64,000 bases of DNA from an uncultured Paracoccaceae bacterium (GCA_951812615.1 CATOSU010000001.1:744001-808000), one strand, 5' to 3'. Counted from the first letter of the stretch, positions 15,457-24,872 are shown. Notes: generated from the letters alone by a model not told the origin. Program-made: numbers and translations.

Positions 15457-16593
15457 GTGAAATCCGTTTTTGTCCGGTGGGTTAGGCCCGTCGCGTTTAT
15501 GTGCGTGACGTCCATCATTGCGTCCTGCGGCTTGCCGCAGGTCGGCCCCAATAAACGCCAGATTTATGCCGGCTCGGTGCAGCGCGAGGGGGATGCCTAT
15601 ATCGTTTCGGTGAACGATCGGGTGACCCGCGCAACCGCCGTTGTTCCGGCTCTGGGCTTTACCAACAGCTTCAGGAATGCCTCCAAGCTGACCTCGGACA
15701 CGATCCGGCCGGGCGACACGCTGGGCCTGACGATCTGGGAAAACGTGGATGATGGCCTGCTGTCCAACGAGGGTGTCAATGCGACCCCGCTGGAAGAGGT
15801 ACAGGTCGACAGCGCAGGATTTATCTTCGTACCTTATGCGGGGCGGCTGCGCGCCTCGGGCAACACGCCCGACCAGCTGCGCGAAATGATCACCCGCGAA
15901 CTCGAAGATCAGACACCGGACCCGCAGGTGCAGGTGCGCCGGCTGGCCGGGGACGGATCGACCGTGTCGCTGGTCGGCGCGGTGGGCTCGCAGGGGGTTT
16001 ACCCGATCGAACGCCCGACCCGGACGCTGGGCGCGATGCTGGCCAATGCCGGCGGCGTGACGATCGAACCGGAAATTGCCCAGATCACTGTGACGCGCGG
16101 CGGTCAGCAGGGGCGCATCTGGTTTCAGGATCTCTATGATCATCCCGAACTGGACATCGCCCTGCGCGGCGGCGATCAGGTGCTGGTCGAAGGCGACACC
16201 CGCACGTTCACCGCGCTGGGTGCAACATCATCGCAGTCGCGGGTTCCGTTCGAGAGCCAGGACTTGAGCGCGCTGGAGGCGATCGCGCAGGTCGGCGGGC
16301 TGATATCAACCACTTCCGATCCGACGGGTGTCTTCATCATCCGCAACGAACCGGCGGAAATCGCCGGTCAGGTGCTTGGACGCAGCGATCTGGAAGGCGC
16401 ACAGCGTATGGTTTACGTGCTGAACCTGACCGAGCCCAACGGTCTGTTTCTGGCCCGTGACTTCGTGATCCGCGATGGCGACACGCTTTACGTGACCGAA
16501 GCGCCGTATGCCCAGTGGACCAAGACGCTGACCATCATCTCCGGCTCGCTGACGCCGATTGCGAACACCGCAACACTGGCCAATACCTTCTGA
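15457..16593 (+). CDS. Outer-membrane polysaccharide export lipoprotein (Wza/KpsD family)
   Basis: This protein of about 378 residues starts at a GTG preceded by GAGGAG. It has a lipoprotein signal ending in SIIASC, giving an acylated Cys near residue 24. A polysaccharide export domain (IRPGDTLGLTIWEN to VPYAGRLRASGNT) is followed by SLBB-like segments (VSLVGAVGSQGVYPI and the later FTALGATSS region). It should form the outer-membrane channel for the capsule made with KpsC/KpsS. It ends 2 bp before kpsC. Confidence 0.9.
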   Translation: MKSVFVRWVRPVAFMCVTSIIASCGLPQVGPNKRQIYAGSVQREGDAYIVSVNDRVTRATAVVPALGFTNSFRNASKLTSDTIRPGDTLGLTIWENVDDGLLSNEGVNATPLEEVQVDSAGFIFVPYAGRLRASGNTPDQLREMITRELEDQTPDPQVQVRRLAGDGSTVSLVGAVGSQGVYPIERPTRTLGAMLANAGGVTIEPEIAQITVTRGGQQGRIWFQDLYDHPELDIALRGGDQVLVEGDTRTFTALGATSSQSRVPFESQDLSALEAIAQVGGLISTTSDPTGVFIIRNEPAEIAGQVLGRSDLEGAQRMVYVLNLTEPNGLFLARDFVIRDGDTLYVTEAPYAQWTKTLTIISGSLTPIANTATLANTF

Positions 16594-16595
16594 CC

Positions 16596-18595
16596 ATGAC
16601 ACGCCCGGGCGACAACGCCCCGCCCGAGCGGTTGCTGGTTTACAATGGCGGTTTCCTGACCCAGCGCAGACTGCGCCGGATACTGGAGCTGAGCGGTTAT
16701 TCCATCCATCTGGGCCTGCCCCGCGAGGGGGACCGGATCGGGGTCTGGGGGAACAGCCCGACCGCGCATCGGGGCCGGGCCATGGCCGTGCGTTACGATG
16801 TTCCGCTGCTGCGGGTGGAGGACGCGTTTTGCGGTCGCTGCATCCGGGCCGCGCGGGCGAACCGCCGATCGGCCTGCATCTGGACCGCAGCGGCGTGCAT
16901 TTCGACGCTTCCGAACCTTCCGATCTGGAACAGATCCTGTCGCGCAGCCCGCTGGATGACAGTGCTGTGCTGGGACAGGCCCGCGACGCCATCGCCCGTC
17001 TGAAAGACGCGCATCTGAGCAAATACAGCGCGGTGGACCCGCACATCGACCCGCCGGCGCCGGGCTATGTGCTGGTGGTGGACCAGACGCTGGGCGATGC
17101 ATCCGTCGCCGCCAGCGGCGCGGACCGGGCCACGTTCATCGACATGCTGGTCCGCGCGCAGGAAGATCATCCCGGCGCGAAAGTGCTGATCAAGACCCAC
17201 CCCGAAACCCGGATGGCCCTGCGCAACGGTTATTTCACCGCCGCAGATGCCGGCGGGCGGGTGTCGCTGTGCACCGATCCGATCAGCCCGTGGCACCTGC
17301 TGGAAGGGGCGATCGCGGTATACACGGTGTCGTCGCAGCTGGGCTTCGAGGCGATCCTTGCCGGGCACAAACCGCATGTGTTCGGTCAACCGTTCTATGC
17401 CGGCTGGGGTCTGACGGAAGATTACCAGCCGGTACCGCGGCGCCAGCGCCGCCTGACGCGGGCACAGCTTTTTGCCGGGGCGATGATGGAATACCCGGTC
17501 TGGTACGACCCGTATACCGACGCGTTGTGCGACCTGTCCCGCGTGATCGACAGTCTGGAGGCCCGCGCAAGGGCGTGGCGCGAGGACCGGCAGGGATGGG
17601 TGGCCAGCGGCATGCGGATGTGGAAACGCCGGCCATTGCAGCGGTTTTTCGGGCAGGAGGCCGGCATCCGGTTCGAGGACGACCCGCAAAAGGCCGCCGC
17701 GGCGGGCCGGCCACGCATGGTCTGGGCCGGCAAGGCCGGGCCCGAGCATGACGGCGCGGTCCGGGTCGAAGACGGGTTCCTGCGGTCGCGCGGTCTGGGC
17801 GCGGAGCTGATCCCGCCGCTGTCGCTGGTGACCGACGATCTGGGCATCTACTATGACCCGACCGGGCCATCGCGGCTGGAACACCGGATTGCGGCGCGCG
17901 AAACGCTGCGGCCCGATCAGGCGCGGCGCGCCGAGCGGCTGATCGCGCGGCTGATCGACGGGCAGCTGAGCAAGTACAACCTGCACCTCCCGGCGCCGGA
18001 CTTGCCGGCCGGGCACAAGGTTCTGGTCCCCGGACAGGTCGAGGATGACGCGTCGATCCTGAAAGGCGCCGGCGCGGAGCGCACCAACCTCGAACTGCTG
18101 CAGGCGGTGCGGGCGGCACGGCCGAACGCGGTGGTGATCTACAAACCCCACCCGGACGTGGAGGCCGGGCTGCGCAGCGGCGCGGTTGATGCAGGCGGGC
18201 TGGCTGACGTGGTGGCAACCGATGCCGATCCAGTCGCGCTGCTGGATCAGGTGCAGGAAGTCTGGACGATCACCTCGCTGATGGGGTTCGAAGCGCTGCT
18301 GCGCGGGGTCGGTGTGACCACGCTGGGCGCGCCGTTTTATGCGGGCTGGGGTCTGACCGAGGACCGCGGCGATGTGCCCGCGCGGCGCGTGGCCCGGCCG
18401 TCGCTGGAAGGTCTGGTGCACGCGGCGCTGATCGATTATCCGCGCTATTTCGACCCGGTCACCGGGATCCCCTGCCCTGTCGAAGTGATGGTTGACCGGC
18501 TGACGCATGGTCCCCTGCCGCGGCCCGGCCTGGGCAACCGGAGCCTGTCCAAGCTGCAGGGGCTGTTCGCGACCTGGTCGTTTCTCTGGCGGTGA
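16596..18595 (+). pseudogene. kpsC: Capsule Kdo transferase KpsC, interrupted by a -1 frameshift
   Basis: KpsC (about 666 residues when restored) has two related glycosyltransferase halves. The N-terminus (LLVYNGGFLTQRRL to LLRVEDAF) reads from the ATG at 16596, but after the four T at 16827-16830 homology continues in another frame (LRSLHPGRAGEPPIGLHLDRSG). Adding one T restores FLRS, matching the internal repeat VRVEDGFLRS in the second half. Both halves then carry HPE/HPD and PFYAGWGLTED motifs. This is either a sequencing error in a T run or a real null or phase mutation. An intact gene would complete the capsule-anchor pathway. Confidence 0.85.
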
Positions 18596-18605
18596 GGCGG
18601 GGCCG

Positions 18606-19703
18606 TCAGCCGCCGCGCACCCAGCGGTGAAGGATATCGGCGCCAATGGCGCGGGTTTCGCCAAGTCGGAACCTCGGCGCTTCGTCCAGCCGGCTCAGCC
18701 CCATGGCCCCGACCGACGGCATGCCTTCGGCCCCGATCACCAGCCCGGCCGAAAACCCGACCAGTTCATCGACCAGATCCGCCGCCAGCAGCGACGCCGC
18801 CAGCGCGCTGCCGCCTTCGCAGAACACCCGGGTCAGACCCGCCGCACCCAGATGCTGTAACACGTCCGCCGGGTCGAGCTGTACACCATGCACGCCGCAT
18901 TCCAGCAGCCGCGCGCCCAGCCCGGTCCAGGCGTTCTTGCGCTTGGGATCGGCGTCATGCCCGCAGCACAGCCAGACCGGCACCTCGCCCGCTGTACGGG
19001 CCAGTTGGCCCATCAGCGGCAGGTCCAGCCGCCGGGACACGATCACGCGCACGGGCTGACCGGTGATGCCCATCCCGCGCACCGTCAGCGCGGGATCATC
19101 GGCGCGCGCGGTTCCGGCGCCAACCATCACCGCGTCATGTCGCGCCCGCATCGCATGAACCGCGCGCCGGGCGCCGGGCCCGGTGATCCACTGGCTCTGC
19201 CCGGTGGCGGTGGCGATACGCCCGTCGAAACTGGAGGCCAGCTTGAGTGTCACGAAGGGCCGGCCCTGCTCGGTTCGCAAAAAGAACCCGGCGTGATCGC
19301 GGGCCGCGTCGTCCGCCATGATGCCGGTTGTCACCTCGATCCCGGCCTGACGCAGAATTTCAAAGCCCTGACCGGCCACGCGCGCGTCAGAATCCTCCAG
19401 CGGAGCCACGACCCGGGTCACTCCCGCAGTCACGAGAGCCTCGGCACAGGGCGGGGTTTGACCGTGATGGGCGCAGGGCTCCAGCGAGACATAGGCAGTT
19501 GCCCCGCGCGCCTGCGCGCCTGCCTGCGCAAGCGCAACGGTCTCGGCATGCGGACGCCCGCCCGGCTGTGTCCAGCCACGCCCGACGATCCGGCCCTCGC
19601 GCACGAGAATACATCCAACCGCCGGATTGGGCCAGCAGCGCCCGAGACCGCGCCGGCCAAGGGCCAGCGCGCTGGCCATGTACCGGCGGTCGTCCAAGGT
19701 CAC
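18606..19703 (-). CDS. ribD: Bifunctional riboflavin deaminase/reductase RibD
   Basis: This 365-residue enzyme performs the deamination and side-chain reduction steps of riboflavin synthesis. The N-terminal deaminase has the zinc motif HAETVAL and [11 protein letters not shown]; the C-terminal reductase begins near [15 protein letters not shown] and contains the NADPH-binding [11 protein letters not shown]. It starts with GTG overlapping the nrdR stop (GTGA). It is convergent with kpsC, with only 10 bp between. Confidence 0.95.
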   Translation of the reverse strand: MTLDDRRYMASALALGRRGLGRCWPNPAVGCILVREGRIVGRGWTQPGGRPHAETVALAQAGAQARGATAYVSLEPCAHHGQTPPCAEALVTAGVTRVVAPLEDSDARVAGQGFEILRQAGIEVTTGIMADDAARDHAGFFLRTEQGRPFVTLKLASSFDGRIATATGQSQWITGPGARRAVHAMRARHDAVMVGAGTARADDPALTVRGMGITGQPVRVIVSRRLDLPLMGQLARTAGEVPVWLCCGHDADPKRKNAWTGLGARLLECGVHGVQLDPADVLQHLGAAGLTRVFCEGGSALAASLLAADLVDELVGFSAGLVIGAEGMPSVGAMGLSRLDEAPRFRLGETRAIGADILHRWVRGG

Positions 19704-20167
19704 TCTGCGTCGGGAACCTGGGGCCGCAATTCGTGAACGAAGTCCTCGAAATCGTCAGCCGCCTGGAAATTCTTGTAAACGCTGGCAAAACGGACATAGG
19801 CCACGGTGTCGATCCGGGCCAGCGCCTCCATCACGATCTCGCCGATCTGGCTGGACTTGATGTCGGTTTCGCCCATGCTTTCCAGCCGCCGAACGATGCC
19901 CGAGATCATCTGATCAATCCGCTCCGGTTCGATCGGCCGCTTCTGCATTGAAATCCGGATCGACCGTTCCAGCTTGTCGCGGTCGAAATCCTCGCGTCGT
20001 CCGCTGGATTTGATCACGACCAGATCGCGCAGTTGCACGCGTTCATACGTGGTGAACCGCCCGCCACAGGCCGGGCAGAACCTTCGCCGCCGGATCGCCA
20101 CATGATCCTCAGCCGGACGGCTGTCTTTGACCTGCGTATCTATGTTTCCGCAAAACGGGCAGCGCAT
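19700..20167 (-). CDS. nrdR: Transcriptional repressor NrdR
   Basis: This 155-residue repressor of ribonucleotide reductase genes has an N-terminal zinc ribbon (MRCPFCG and [14 protein letters not shown]) and an ATP-cone domain ([20 protein letters not shown]). The start at MRCP is invariant in the family and follows AAAGGA. It is translationally coupled to ribD, a common alphaproteobacterial arrangement. No clear NrdR box was seen in its own upstream region. Confidence 0.96.
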   Translation of the reverse strand: MRCPFCGNIDTQVKDSRPAEDHVAIRRRRFCPACGGRFTTYERVQLRDLVVIKSSGRREDFDRDKLERSIRISMQKRPIEPERIDQMISGIVRRLESMGETDIKSSQIGEIVMEALARIDTVAYVRFASVYKNFQAADDFEDFVHELRPQVPDAE

Positions 20168-20220
20168 GAGCCCCATTCCTTTGTTGATTTCCGCCTCTTG
20201 TTGTGGCCGCTTCGGGCCAC

Positions 20221-20229
20221 TTATCCACA
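20221..20229 (+). promoter_or_regulatory. Perfect DnaA box upstream of nrdR
   Basis: TTATCCACA lies about 54 bp upstream of the nrdR start, in the short region before the divergently placed end of yjbQ. It could couple nrdR expression to DnaA, but a single 9-mer can arise by chance. Confidence 0.4.
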
Positions 20230-20293
20230 AGTATAGGATACCCTCTAGGATTTGGGTAGGGGCGAATTTGCGCCGCTAGATGATGAAACCCGT

Positions 20294-20713
20294 TCAGGCC
20301 AGATGCGCCGCGATGCGCCGTGTGTGCGGCGCATCGCGGTGTTCGAACAGGTAGATCCCCTGCCATGTGCCCAGCACCGGCGCATGTCCGGCAACCGGGA
20401 TGCTCAGCGAGACCGGCAACAGGGCGGCGCGGATATGGGCCGGCATGTCATCCGGCCCTTCCAGAACATGGGTCAGCCACGCCATGTCCGGGTGATCCCC
20501 GCGGGGCACCAGCCGGGTCAGGAACCCCTGAAGATCGGTCCGGACATCCGGATCCGCGTTTTCCTGAATCAGCAGCGAACATGACGTATGGCGCACGAAG
20601 AGCGTCAGTAACCCCTGGGCCGTGCTTTGGCCCCGGACCCACTGCCGCAGCTCGGACGTCACCTCGTAGAGCCCGGCGCCCTGCGTGCGGACAGTGAATT
20701 CGGCCTGATCCAT
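20294..20713 (-). CDS. YjbQ family protein (UPF0047)
   Basis: This 139-residue protein belongs to the small beta-rich YjbQ family. Family segments are LTLFVRHTSCSLLIQENADPDV, DHPDMAWLTHVLEG and LGTWQGIYLFEHRD, containing the conserved His/Asp/Glu of the putative active site. E. coli YjbQ has weak thiamine-phosphate synthase activity, but the physiological role is uncertain. It lies 7 bp after the last of four paralogous secreted-protein genes. Confidence 0.92.
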   Translation of the reverse strand: MDQAEFTVRTQGAGLYEVTSELRQWVRGQSTAQGLLTLFVRHTSCSLLIQENADPDVRTDLQGFLTRLVPRGDHPDMAWLTHVLEGPDDMPAHIRAALLPVSLSIPVAGHAPVLGTWQGIYLFEHRDAPHTRRIAAHLA

Positions 20714-20720
20714 TCCCTGT

Positions 20721-21137
20721 TCACGGGATCCAGCGATAGTCGAAATCGTAACACTGGTTGCGGGCCATCGCCGCGCTCAGGTTCTCGCCGACGCGCTTGA
20801 CCGACATGGTAAAGCCCGGACGGGTATCGACACCCTCGGGCGCCACGAGCGAAAAGTGCACCGCCGAGCGGCGGTTCATCGTTTCCGCCGCGCCCAGACG
20901 GCGCACCACGTAAATCCGCTGGGTCGCGTTGGTGCTGCCGTTGAACAGCAGGAATTCCGCCGCCGCGCACCAGTAGTCGCCGGGATTGGCCCTGCCGCGG
21001 GCCACCACCTCGAACACGGACGCGGACACGGGGTTCACCCGCATGTAGTTGCTGGAGGTAAAGGCCAGCGCGGAACCTGCAGCCATTGAGGCTGCTGCCG
21101 CCAGTGCAAAGATCGTTCTTACATTCCTGAAAATCAT
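20721..21137 (-). CDS. Secreted protein, tandem paralog family member A
   Basis: This 138-residue protein has a Sec signal peptide ending in GSALA near residue 25. The mature domain shares a pattern with the three upstream genes: VNPV-x4-VFEVV, an aromatic-Trp-Cys (YWC) about 20 residues later, RIYV-x-R, NRRSAVHFSL and a final Cys. The two conserved Cys could form a disulfide. I do not recognise the family. It is the last of four tandem paralogs (22534 to 20721) and is separated from the third by 163 bp. Confidence 0.8.
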   Translation of the reverse strand: MIFRNVRTIFALAAAASMAAGSALAFTSSNYMRVNPVSASVFEVVARGRANPGDYWCAAAEFLLFNGSTNATQRIYVVRRLGAAETMNRRSAVHFSLVAPEGVDTRPGFTMSVKRVGENLSAAMARNQCYDFDYRWIP

Positions 21138-21300
21138 CTCATACTCCGCTGTTTGGATCGCCGCAGCCTGAAATGCCGCCGGTCAATCTTCGGAATGCGC
21201 CCAAAATCGGCGCGGGTCCGGGCGGGTTGTCGCCGGGCGTAATTGCCCTGCCGCCCGGTGCCAATTGTAAACCGGTTTGCCCGTTCTTCAAGGGCGCTGA

Positions 21301-21699
21301 TCAGAAAGGGAACGCGCTGGAGCAATATCGGCGGGCCATCGCCGCATCCAGATTGTCGCCTTCATGCTTAACCGACAGGGAATAGCCCGGCTGGTAATCT
21401 TCCTTGCCCGGCGGCGGTGACAGGGAAAACTGAACCGACTTGGCGCCGGGGCGGGTTTCTGAGGGTCCTATCGCGCGCCAGATATAGATGCGCTGGGTCG
21501 CGCCAACGCCCAGAACCATCCGCGCGTAATCGCCCGCCCCGCACCAGAATTGCTGAGGCCCCGATCGCCCTGAGGGAATGACTTCAAACACGCCCTTGCG
21601 CACCGGGTTGACCTCGGTCCCGTTGATCGCGCGCCAGGCCTGTGCCGCAGCCGGAACCAGGACCAGCATTACACATAGCGAGGTGAGTGTTGTCCGCAT
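21301..21699 (-). CDS. Secreted protein, tandem paralog family member B
   Basis: This 132-residue protein has a signal peptide ending in AAAQA (about residue 20). The mature part shows VNPV-x3-GVFEV, QFWCGAGDYA, RIYIWR-x-IGPSET and KSVQFSL, then GYSLSV and a C-terminal Cys. It differs from its siblings in lacking the NRRSA segment (GAKSV instead). It starts 3 bp after the stop of member C, so the two are probably co-translated. Function is unknown; the family looks like a periplasmic or extracellular binding or structural domain. Confidence 0.8.
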   Translation of the reverse strand: MRTTLTSLCVMLVLVPAAAQAWRAINGTEVNPVRKGVFEVIPSGRSGPQQFWCGAGDYARMVLGVGATQRIYIWRAIGPSETRPGAKSVQFSLSPPPGKEDYQPGYSLSVKHEGDNLDAAMARRYCSSAFPF

Positions 21700-21702
21700 C
21701 GA

Positions 21703-22119
21703 TCAGAACCGGGTCGGGGGCATGGTGCAGTAGGTGTTCGCGTGCTGGATTGACATGCTGTCACCGACCGTAAACCGGTTGATGCTGTTCGACGAGCCGC
21801 CGGGCGTTATCCCCGCCGCCGCCGGGTCCATCGTGAAATGCACGGCCGAACGGCGGTTGGTGGTCACGCTGGGGCCCATGGCACGGGCGACATAGACCCG
21901 GTCCTTCCAGCCATAACCCAGCGACCGGCGGGCATAATCCGCCGCCCCGCACCAGAAATCCGCCCCGCGCGAAGACGACTTGGCCACAACTTCGAACACG
22001 GCGGCATTAACCGGGTTGATCCGGGTGCCGTGTTTTCCCCTGAACTCCTGCGCCGCGACCGCACCAGCCATCAAAGCGGCAGAAAGGGCCAGCAGCCCCG
22101 TTGCCAGGTACTTCTTCAT
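21703..22119 (-). CDS. Secreted protein, tandem paralog family member C
   Basis: This protein of about 138 residues starts MKKYLATG, with AGAGGAT upstream and a signal peptide ending in AVAAQ. The core is INPVNAAVFEVV, DFWCGAADYARRSL, RVYVARAMGPSVTTNRRSA, FTMDPAAAGITP and a C-terminal Cys. It is closest to member D, sharing MGPS/GPSVTTNRRSA and DP-x-AAGITP, so these two split most recently. The stop of D is 16 bp upstream. Confidence 0.82.
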   Translation of the reverse strand: MKKYLATGLLALSAALMAGAVAAQEFRGKHGTRINPVNAAVFEVVAKSSSRGADFWCGAADYARRSLGYGWKDRVYVARAMGPSVTTNRRSAVHFTMDPAAAGITPGGSSNSINRFTVGDSMSIQHANTYCTMPPTRF

Positions 22120-22135
22120 TCCAGATCCTCTTTCA

Positions 22136-22534
22136 TCAACCTGTGGAACAGAACGTCCGGGCCTGCCCGGCACTCATATGTTCGCCGACATTGGGCTCAT
22201 TGAGATCGCCGGAGGATTCGGCCGGGGTAATGCCCGCCGCTTCCGGATCAAGCGTGAATTGCGCCGCGGATCGCCGGTTGGTGGTGACGCTCGGCCCGGC
22301 GCCGCGGGCCACATAGATCTCGTCCCCCGGCTTGGCCTTCAGATGCACCTCGGCATAGGTGCCCGCCGCACACCAGAACGCGGCGCCGCCATGCGCCCCT
22401 TCGGAAACCGCTTCGTAGACAACCGAATTGACCGGGTTCACCTCCCAGCCGTCCGGCATGGTGGCGGACGCCGCCGTAGCTATGACCGCAGCGCCGATGG
22501 ATACGAATAATGTCGTCCGGATACGCTTTTGCAT
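22136..22534 (-). CDS. Secreted protein, tandem paralog family member D
   Basis: This protein of about 132 residues, the first of the four tandem paralogs, starts MQKRIRT after ACAGGAG. The signal peptide ends near ATAASA. The core is VNPVNSVVYEAV, AFWCAAGTYAEV, IYVARGAGPSVTTNRRSA and FTLDPEAAGITP, with a terminal Cys. The four genes run in one direction with short gaps, consistent with an operon produced by local duplication. No known domain is recognised. Confidence 0.82.
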   Translation of the reverse strand: MQKRIRTTLFVSIGAAVIATAASATMPDGWEVNPVNSVVYEAVSEGAHGGAAFWCAAGTYAEVHLKAKPGDEIYVARGAGPSVTTNRRSAAQFTLDPEAAGITPAESSGDLNEPNVGEHMSAGQARTFCSTG

Positions 22535-22625
22535 CGAAATCTCCTGTCCTGAATGGCTTGACCGAACTGTAAGCCATCGGGTCGGGATTTCAATCGGATC
22601 CGGCCACACACCGCCGTGATGTCCG

Positions 22626-23156
22626 TCAGCCTTCGACCAGCGTCTTGATATTGGCCAGACCCTGTTCGTAATCGGCGCCGACCCATTTATCCATCATCAG
22701 TCCCATCCAGCGGCCGGCCGGACCACCGCCCATATCCGCCGTGAACCCCCATGTCAGCGTTGTGCCGCCGCCGCTGTCCGTCAGGTCGAACGTGGCCGAT
22801 GCGGTGCCCATGTCGCCAAAGTCGAGCGCGGTTGTCACGCTCTGATTCTCGACGGAAGCGGTGATTTCCTGGGCACCGGAGCCGACCTGCGGATGCTCCG
22901 AGACCCACGCCATTTTCGCACCCACCCCGGCATCCGCACCGGAAAAGGTGAGGACCACATCGGGATCCCGCTCCAGCCATGGCGACCACGCCTGCGTCGC
23001 CTTCAGGCTGTTGACATGCGGGAACACCGCATCGGCCGGGGCGTCGATCTGAACCGAACGGGAGACCTCGATGTTTCGCGGCAGGATCAGGCCACCCACG
23101 ATGAAAACGGCGACCAGTACGACAATGACGGCAAGTATCCATTTGAGGATGCGCAT
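22626..23156 (-). CDS. SRPBCC-family protein with N-terminal membrane anchor
   Basis: This protein of about 176 residues has one N-terminal transmembrane segment (MRILKWILAVIVVLVAVF) followed by a START/SRPBCC lipid-binding fold, with IDAPADAVFPHVNSL and AWSPWLERDPDV near the start and TTLTWGFTADMGG and YEQGLANIKTLVE at the end. Proteins of this type bind hydrophobic ligands or act as polyketide cyclase-like proteins; no substrate is evident. It lies upstream of the four secreted paralogs on the same strand. Confidence 0.82.
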   Translation of the reverse strand: MRILKWILAVIVVLVAVFIVGGLILPRNIEVSRSVQIDAPADAVFPHVNSLKATQAWSPWLERDPDVVLTFSGADAGVGAKMAWVSEHPQVGSGAQEITASVENQSVTTALDFGDMGTASATFDLTDSGGGTTLTWGFTADMGGGPAGRWMGLMMDKWVGADYEQGLANIKTLVEG

Positions 23157-23229
23157 GAGAGGGGCTCCACTTGTTACCTGACGATCAGTGTAACATGGAA
23201 CGTCGCCGACGAAGGGACAGATTTTTCGG

Positions 23230-23592
23230 TCAGCCCCGCGGCGTCCGCCGGGGGGCGGCCACCCGGACCGCTGCGGGCTGCAGTACCGGCACCGGCAGGC
23301 CCCGGTCGCGGTGATCGTCATCGTCGTAATCCATGGACCAGACAACGATCCCCGTCTGTACCCCGGCGAAAACGATGCCGTTCAGCGTGAAAAACACCAG
23401 CGCAGCGAGCCAGCCGCCTGACACATTCTGAACCAGATGCCCGATCCCGGCCACGTTGAACCACAGGATAGCGCCGGTGAAGAGACCCGAGAGGGAAAAC
23501 CCGATCAGGCAGTTCAAAACATAAAGGCGGACAATGCGGGGCAGCCGGGCCAGAAAACGCGGATGGCGGCGGAACGGGTTGGTGACGGACAT
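23230..23592 (-). CDS. Small integral membrane protein
   Basis: This protein of about 120 residues has a basic N-terminus (NPFRRHPRFLARLP) and two to three hydrophobic spans (residues about 22-45 and 57-85), then an acidic DYDDDD patch and a Pro/Arg-rich tail. No conserved family is recognised. It lies between an SRPBCC gene and an HlyU-like gene. Confidence 0.65.
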   Translation of the reverse strand: MSVTNPFRRHPRFLARLPRIVRLYVLNCLIGFSLSGLFTGAILWFNVAGIGHLVQNVSGGWLAALVFFTLNGIVFAGVQTGIVVWSMDYDDDDHRDRGLPVPVLQPAAVRVAAPRRTPRG

Positions 23593-23681
23593 GAAACGAT
23601 ACACCCCTGAGACGACACGGGGCAGCCTTGCACGCAAGCCCGATACGGGCAAGCGCCGCAACGTCGCGGGACCGGCCGTTC

Positions 23682-23954
23682 TCAGCCGAACAGCTTGTCG
23701 CCCATCTGGTCGATCATCTGCTTTGCTTTGGCCGTGGAAAGCCGCACGGCCTCGTCGGGGTTGGTGCAGACATCGGCGCGGATCAGGTTGTGGATCTTCA
23801 GTTCGCCGCCGATCTCCTTCTCGATCCGGGCCGCGATGCGGAAGCCGCCGGACTCTTTGACCGGTTCGGGAAAAATCAGAAAGCCGTTATAGTCTTCCGC
23901 TTCGGTCTCAGGCTCAGATCCGCCACCGCCGAACAGGCGTGAAAAAAGCGACAT
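23682..23954 (-). CDS. HlyU-family protein
   Basis: This 90-residue protein has the short HlyU fold: MSLFSRLFGG start, YNGFLIFPEPVKESGGFRI, and a C-terminal KAKQMIDQMGDKLF. HlyU of Vibrio activates haemolysin genes, but most family members are uncharacterised and regulation here is not implied. I chose the internal ATG because the upstream extension has no family similarity. It lies 90 bp after the patatin gene on the same strand. Confidence 0.85.
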   Translation of the reverse strand: MSLFSRLFGGGGSEPETEAEDYNGFLIFPEPVKESGGFRIAARIEKEIGGELKIHNLIRADVCTNPDEAVRLSTAKAKQMIDQMGDKLFG

Positions 23955-24044
23955 GGCATTTGCCTCCCGTGGGGTGATTGGCGCACGAACCGCCGGCAAC
24001 GGCGCCAGTGTAGCGCAGCCCGCGGGCAAGGGCAAAGCAGCGCG

Positions 24045-24872
24045 TCAGGCGGACACCACTCCGGCACATGCAGCCGCCAGTGCCGCCCGCGCCGTTTCCC
24101 GCGCCGGCTCTGCATCGGCCAGCAGGGTTTCGATCTGCCACAGCGCCCGGGCGCCAACCGGCCTGACCGGCGGTTCGATGAAGATGTCGGGGGGATGGAC
24201 GCTCAGGTCTTCCCTGACCCGCTTGTCGATCATTGTGCGCAGGGCCCCGATTGCGGCCTCCAGCTGACCGGGAACATTGCTGTCATCGCTGGGCGGGTCC
24301 TGCAGAACATTGACCGCCGCGATCAGATCGACCGGTGGCAGATGCTGCAAAGGCAGGTTGCCCGAGATACCGCCGTCCACATAGATCCGCCCGGCATACG
24401 CCACAGGTCTGAACACGCCGGGAATAGCGATGGAGGCGGCCACGGCCGGGCGCAGCGGCCCGGTCGAAAAACACCGTCCCTGCTTGCTGTGAAAATCGCT
24501 GGCCACGACATGGAGCGGGATCGGCAGGTCTTCGAACCGGTCCGGCAGGTTTTCGGGCAGGAGCGCGTTTGCGAATATCTCGGCATCGACCGAGGCAAAT
24601 CCCTTGCGGAAGTCCAGCGCGCCCTGCATGGCGACCTTCCACATCTGGGCAACGGGACGTTCGCCGAGATGCAGGAAATGCTCGCGAATGGCGTCCCCGC
24701 TCATCCCGGCCGCATACATGGCGCCGATGACGGATCCGATGGACACGCCGGCGATGGCCGCCGGCTTGCGCCCCAGATCGTCGAAGGCCTGCAACACCGG
24801 GATATGTGCCACGCCCAGCGCGCCCCCGCCGCTGAGGGCAAGGCCGATGGTGGGGGAGGCGGTTGTGGTCAT
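24045..24872 (-). CDS. Patatin-like phospholipase (RssA type)
   Basis: This 275-residue protein has the patatin Ser-Asp dyad: oxyanion GGGALG, nucleophile GVSIGS (Ser near residue 45) and Asp in VDGGISGNLP (near residue 168). It probably acts on membrane lipids or acyl esters as a cytosolic or peripheral enzyme. No signal peptide is seen. The 233 bp downstream of rpoD separate it from the sigma-factor gene. Confidence 0.9.
   Translation of the reverse strand: MTTTASPTIGLALSGGGALGVAHIPVLQAFDDLGRKPAAIAGVSIGSVIGAMYAAGMSGDAIREHFLHLGERPVAQMWKVAMQGALDFRKGFASVDAEIFANALLPENLPDRFEDLPIPLHVVASDFHSKQGRCFSTGPLRPAVAASIAIPGVFRPVAYAGRIYVDGGISGNLPLQHLPPVDLIAAVNVLQDPPSDDSNVPGQLEAAIGALRTMIDKRVREDLSVHPPDIFIEPPVRPVGARALWQIETLLADAEPARETARAALAAACAGVVSA

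Noticed and set aside
14092..16143. A 683-codon minus-strand open frame across kpsS and the export lipoprotein gene
   Set aside because: It is antisense to two recognisable capsule genes and lacks any domain; the composition is typical of a shadow frame.
16827..16830. Programmed -1 ribosomal frameshifting in kpsC
   Set aside because: The site is only four T without a canonical X XXY YYZ heptamer in the right phase and no clear downstream structure was seen; mutation or sequencing error is simpler.
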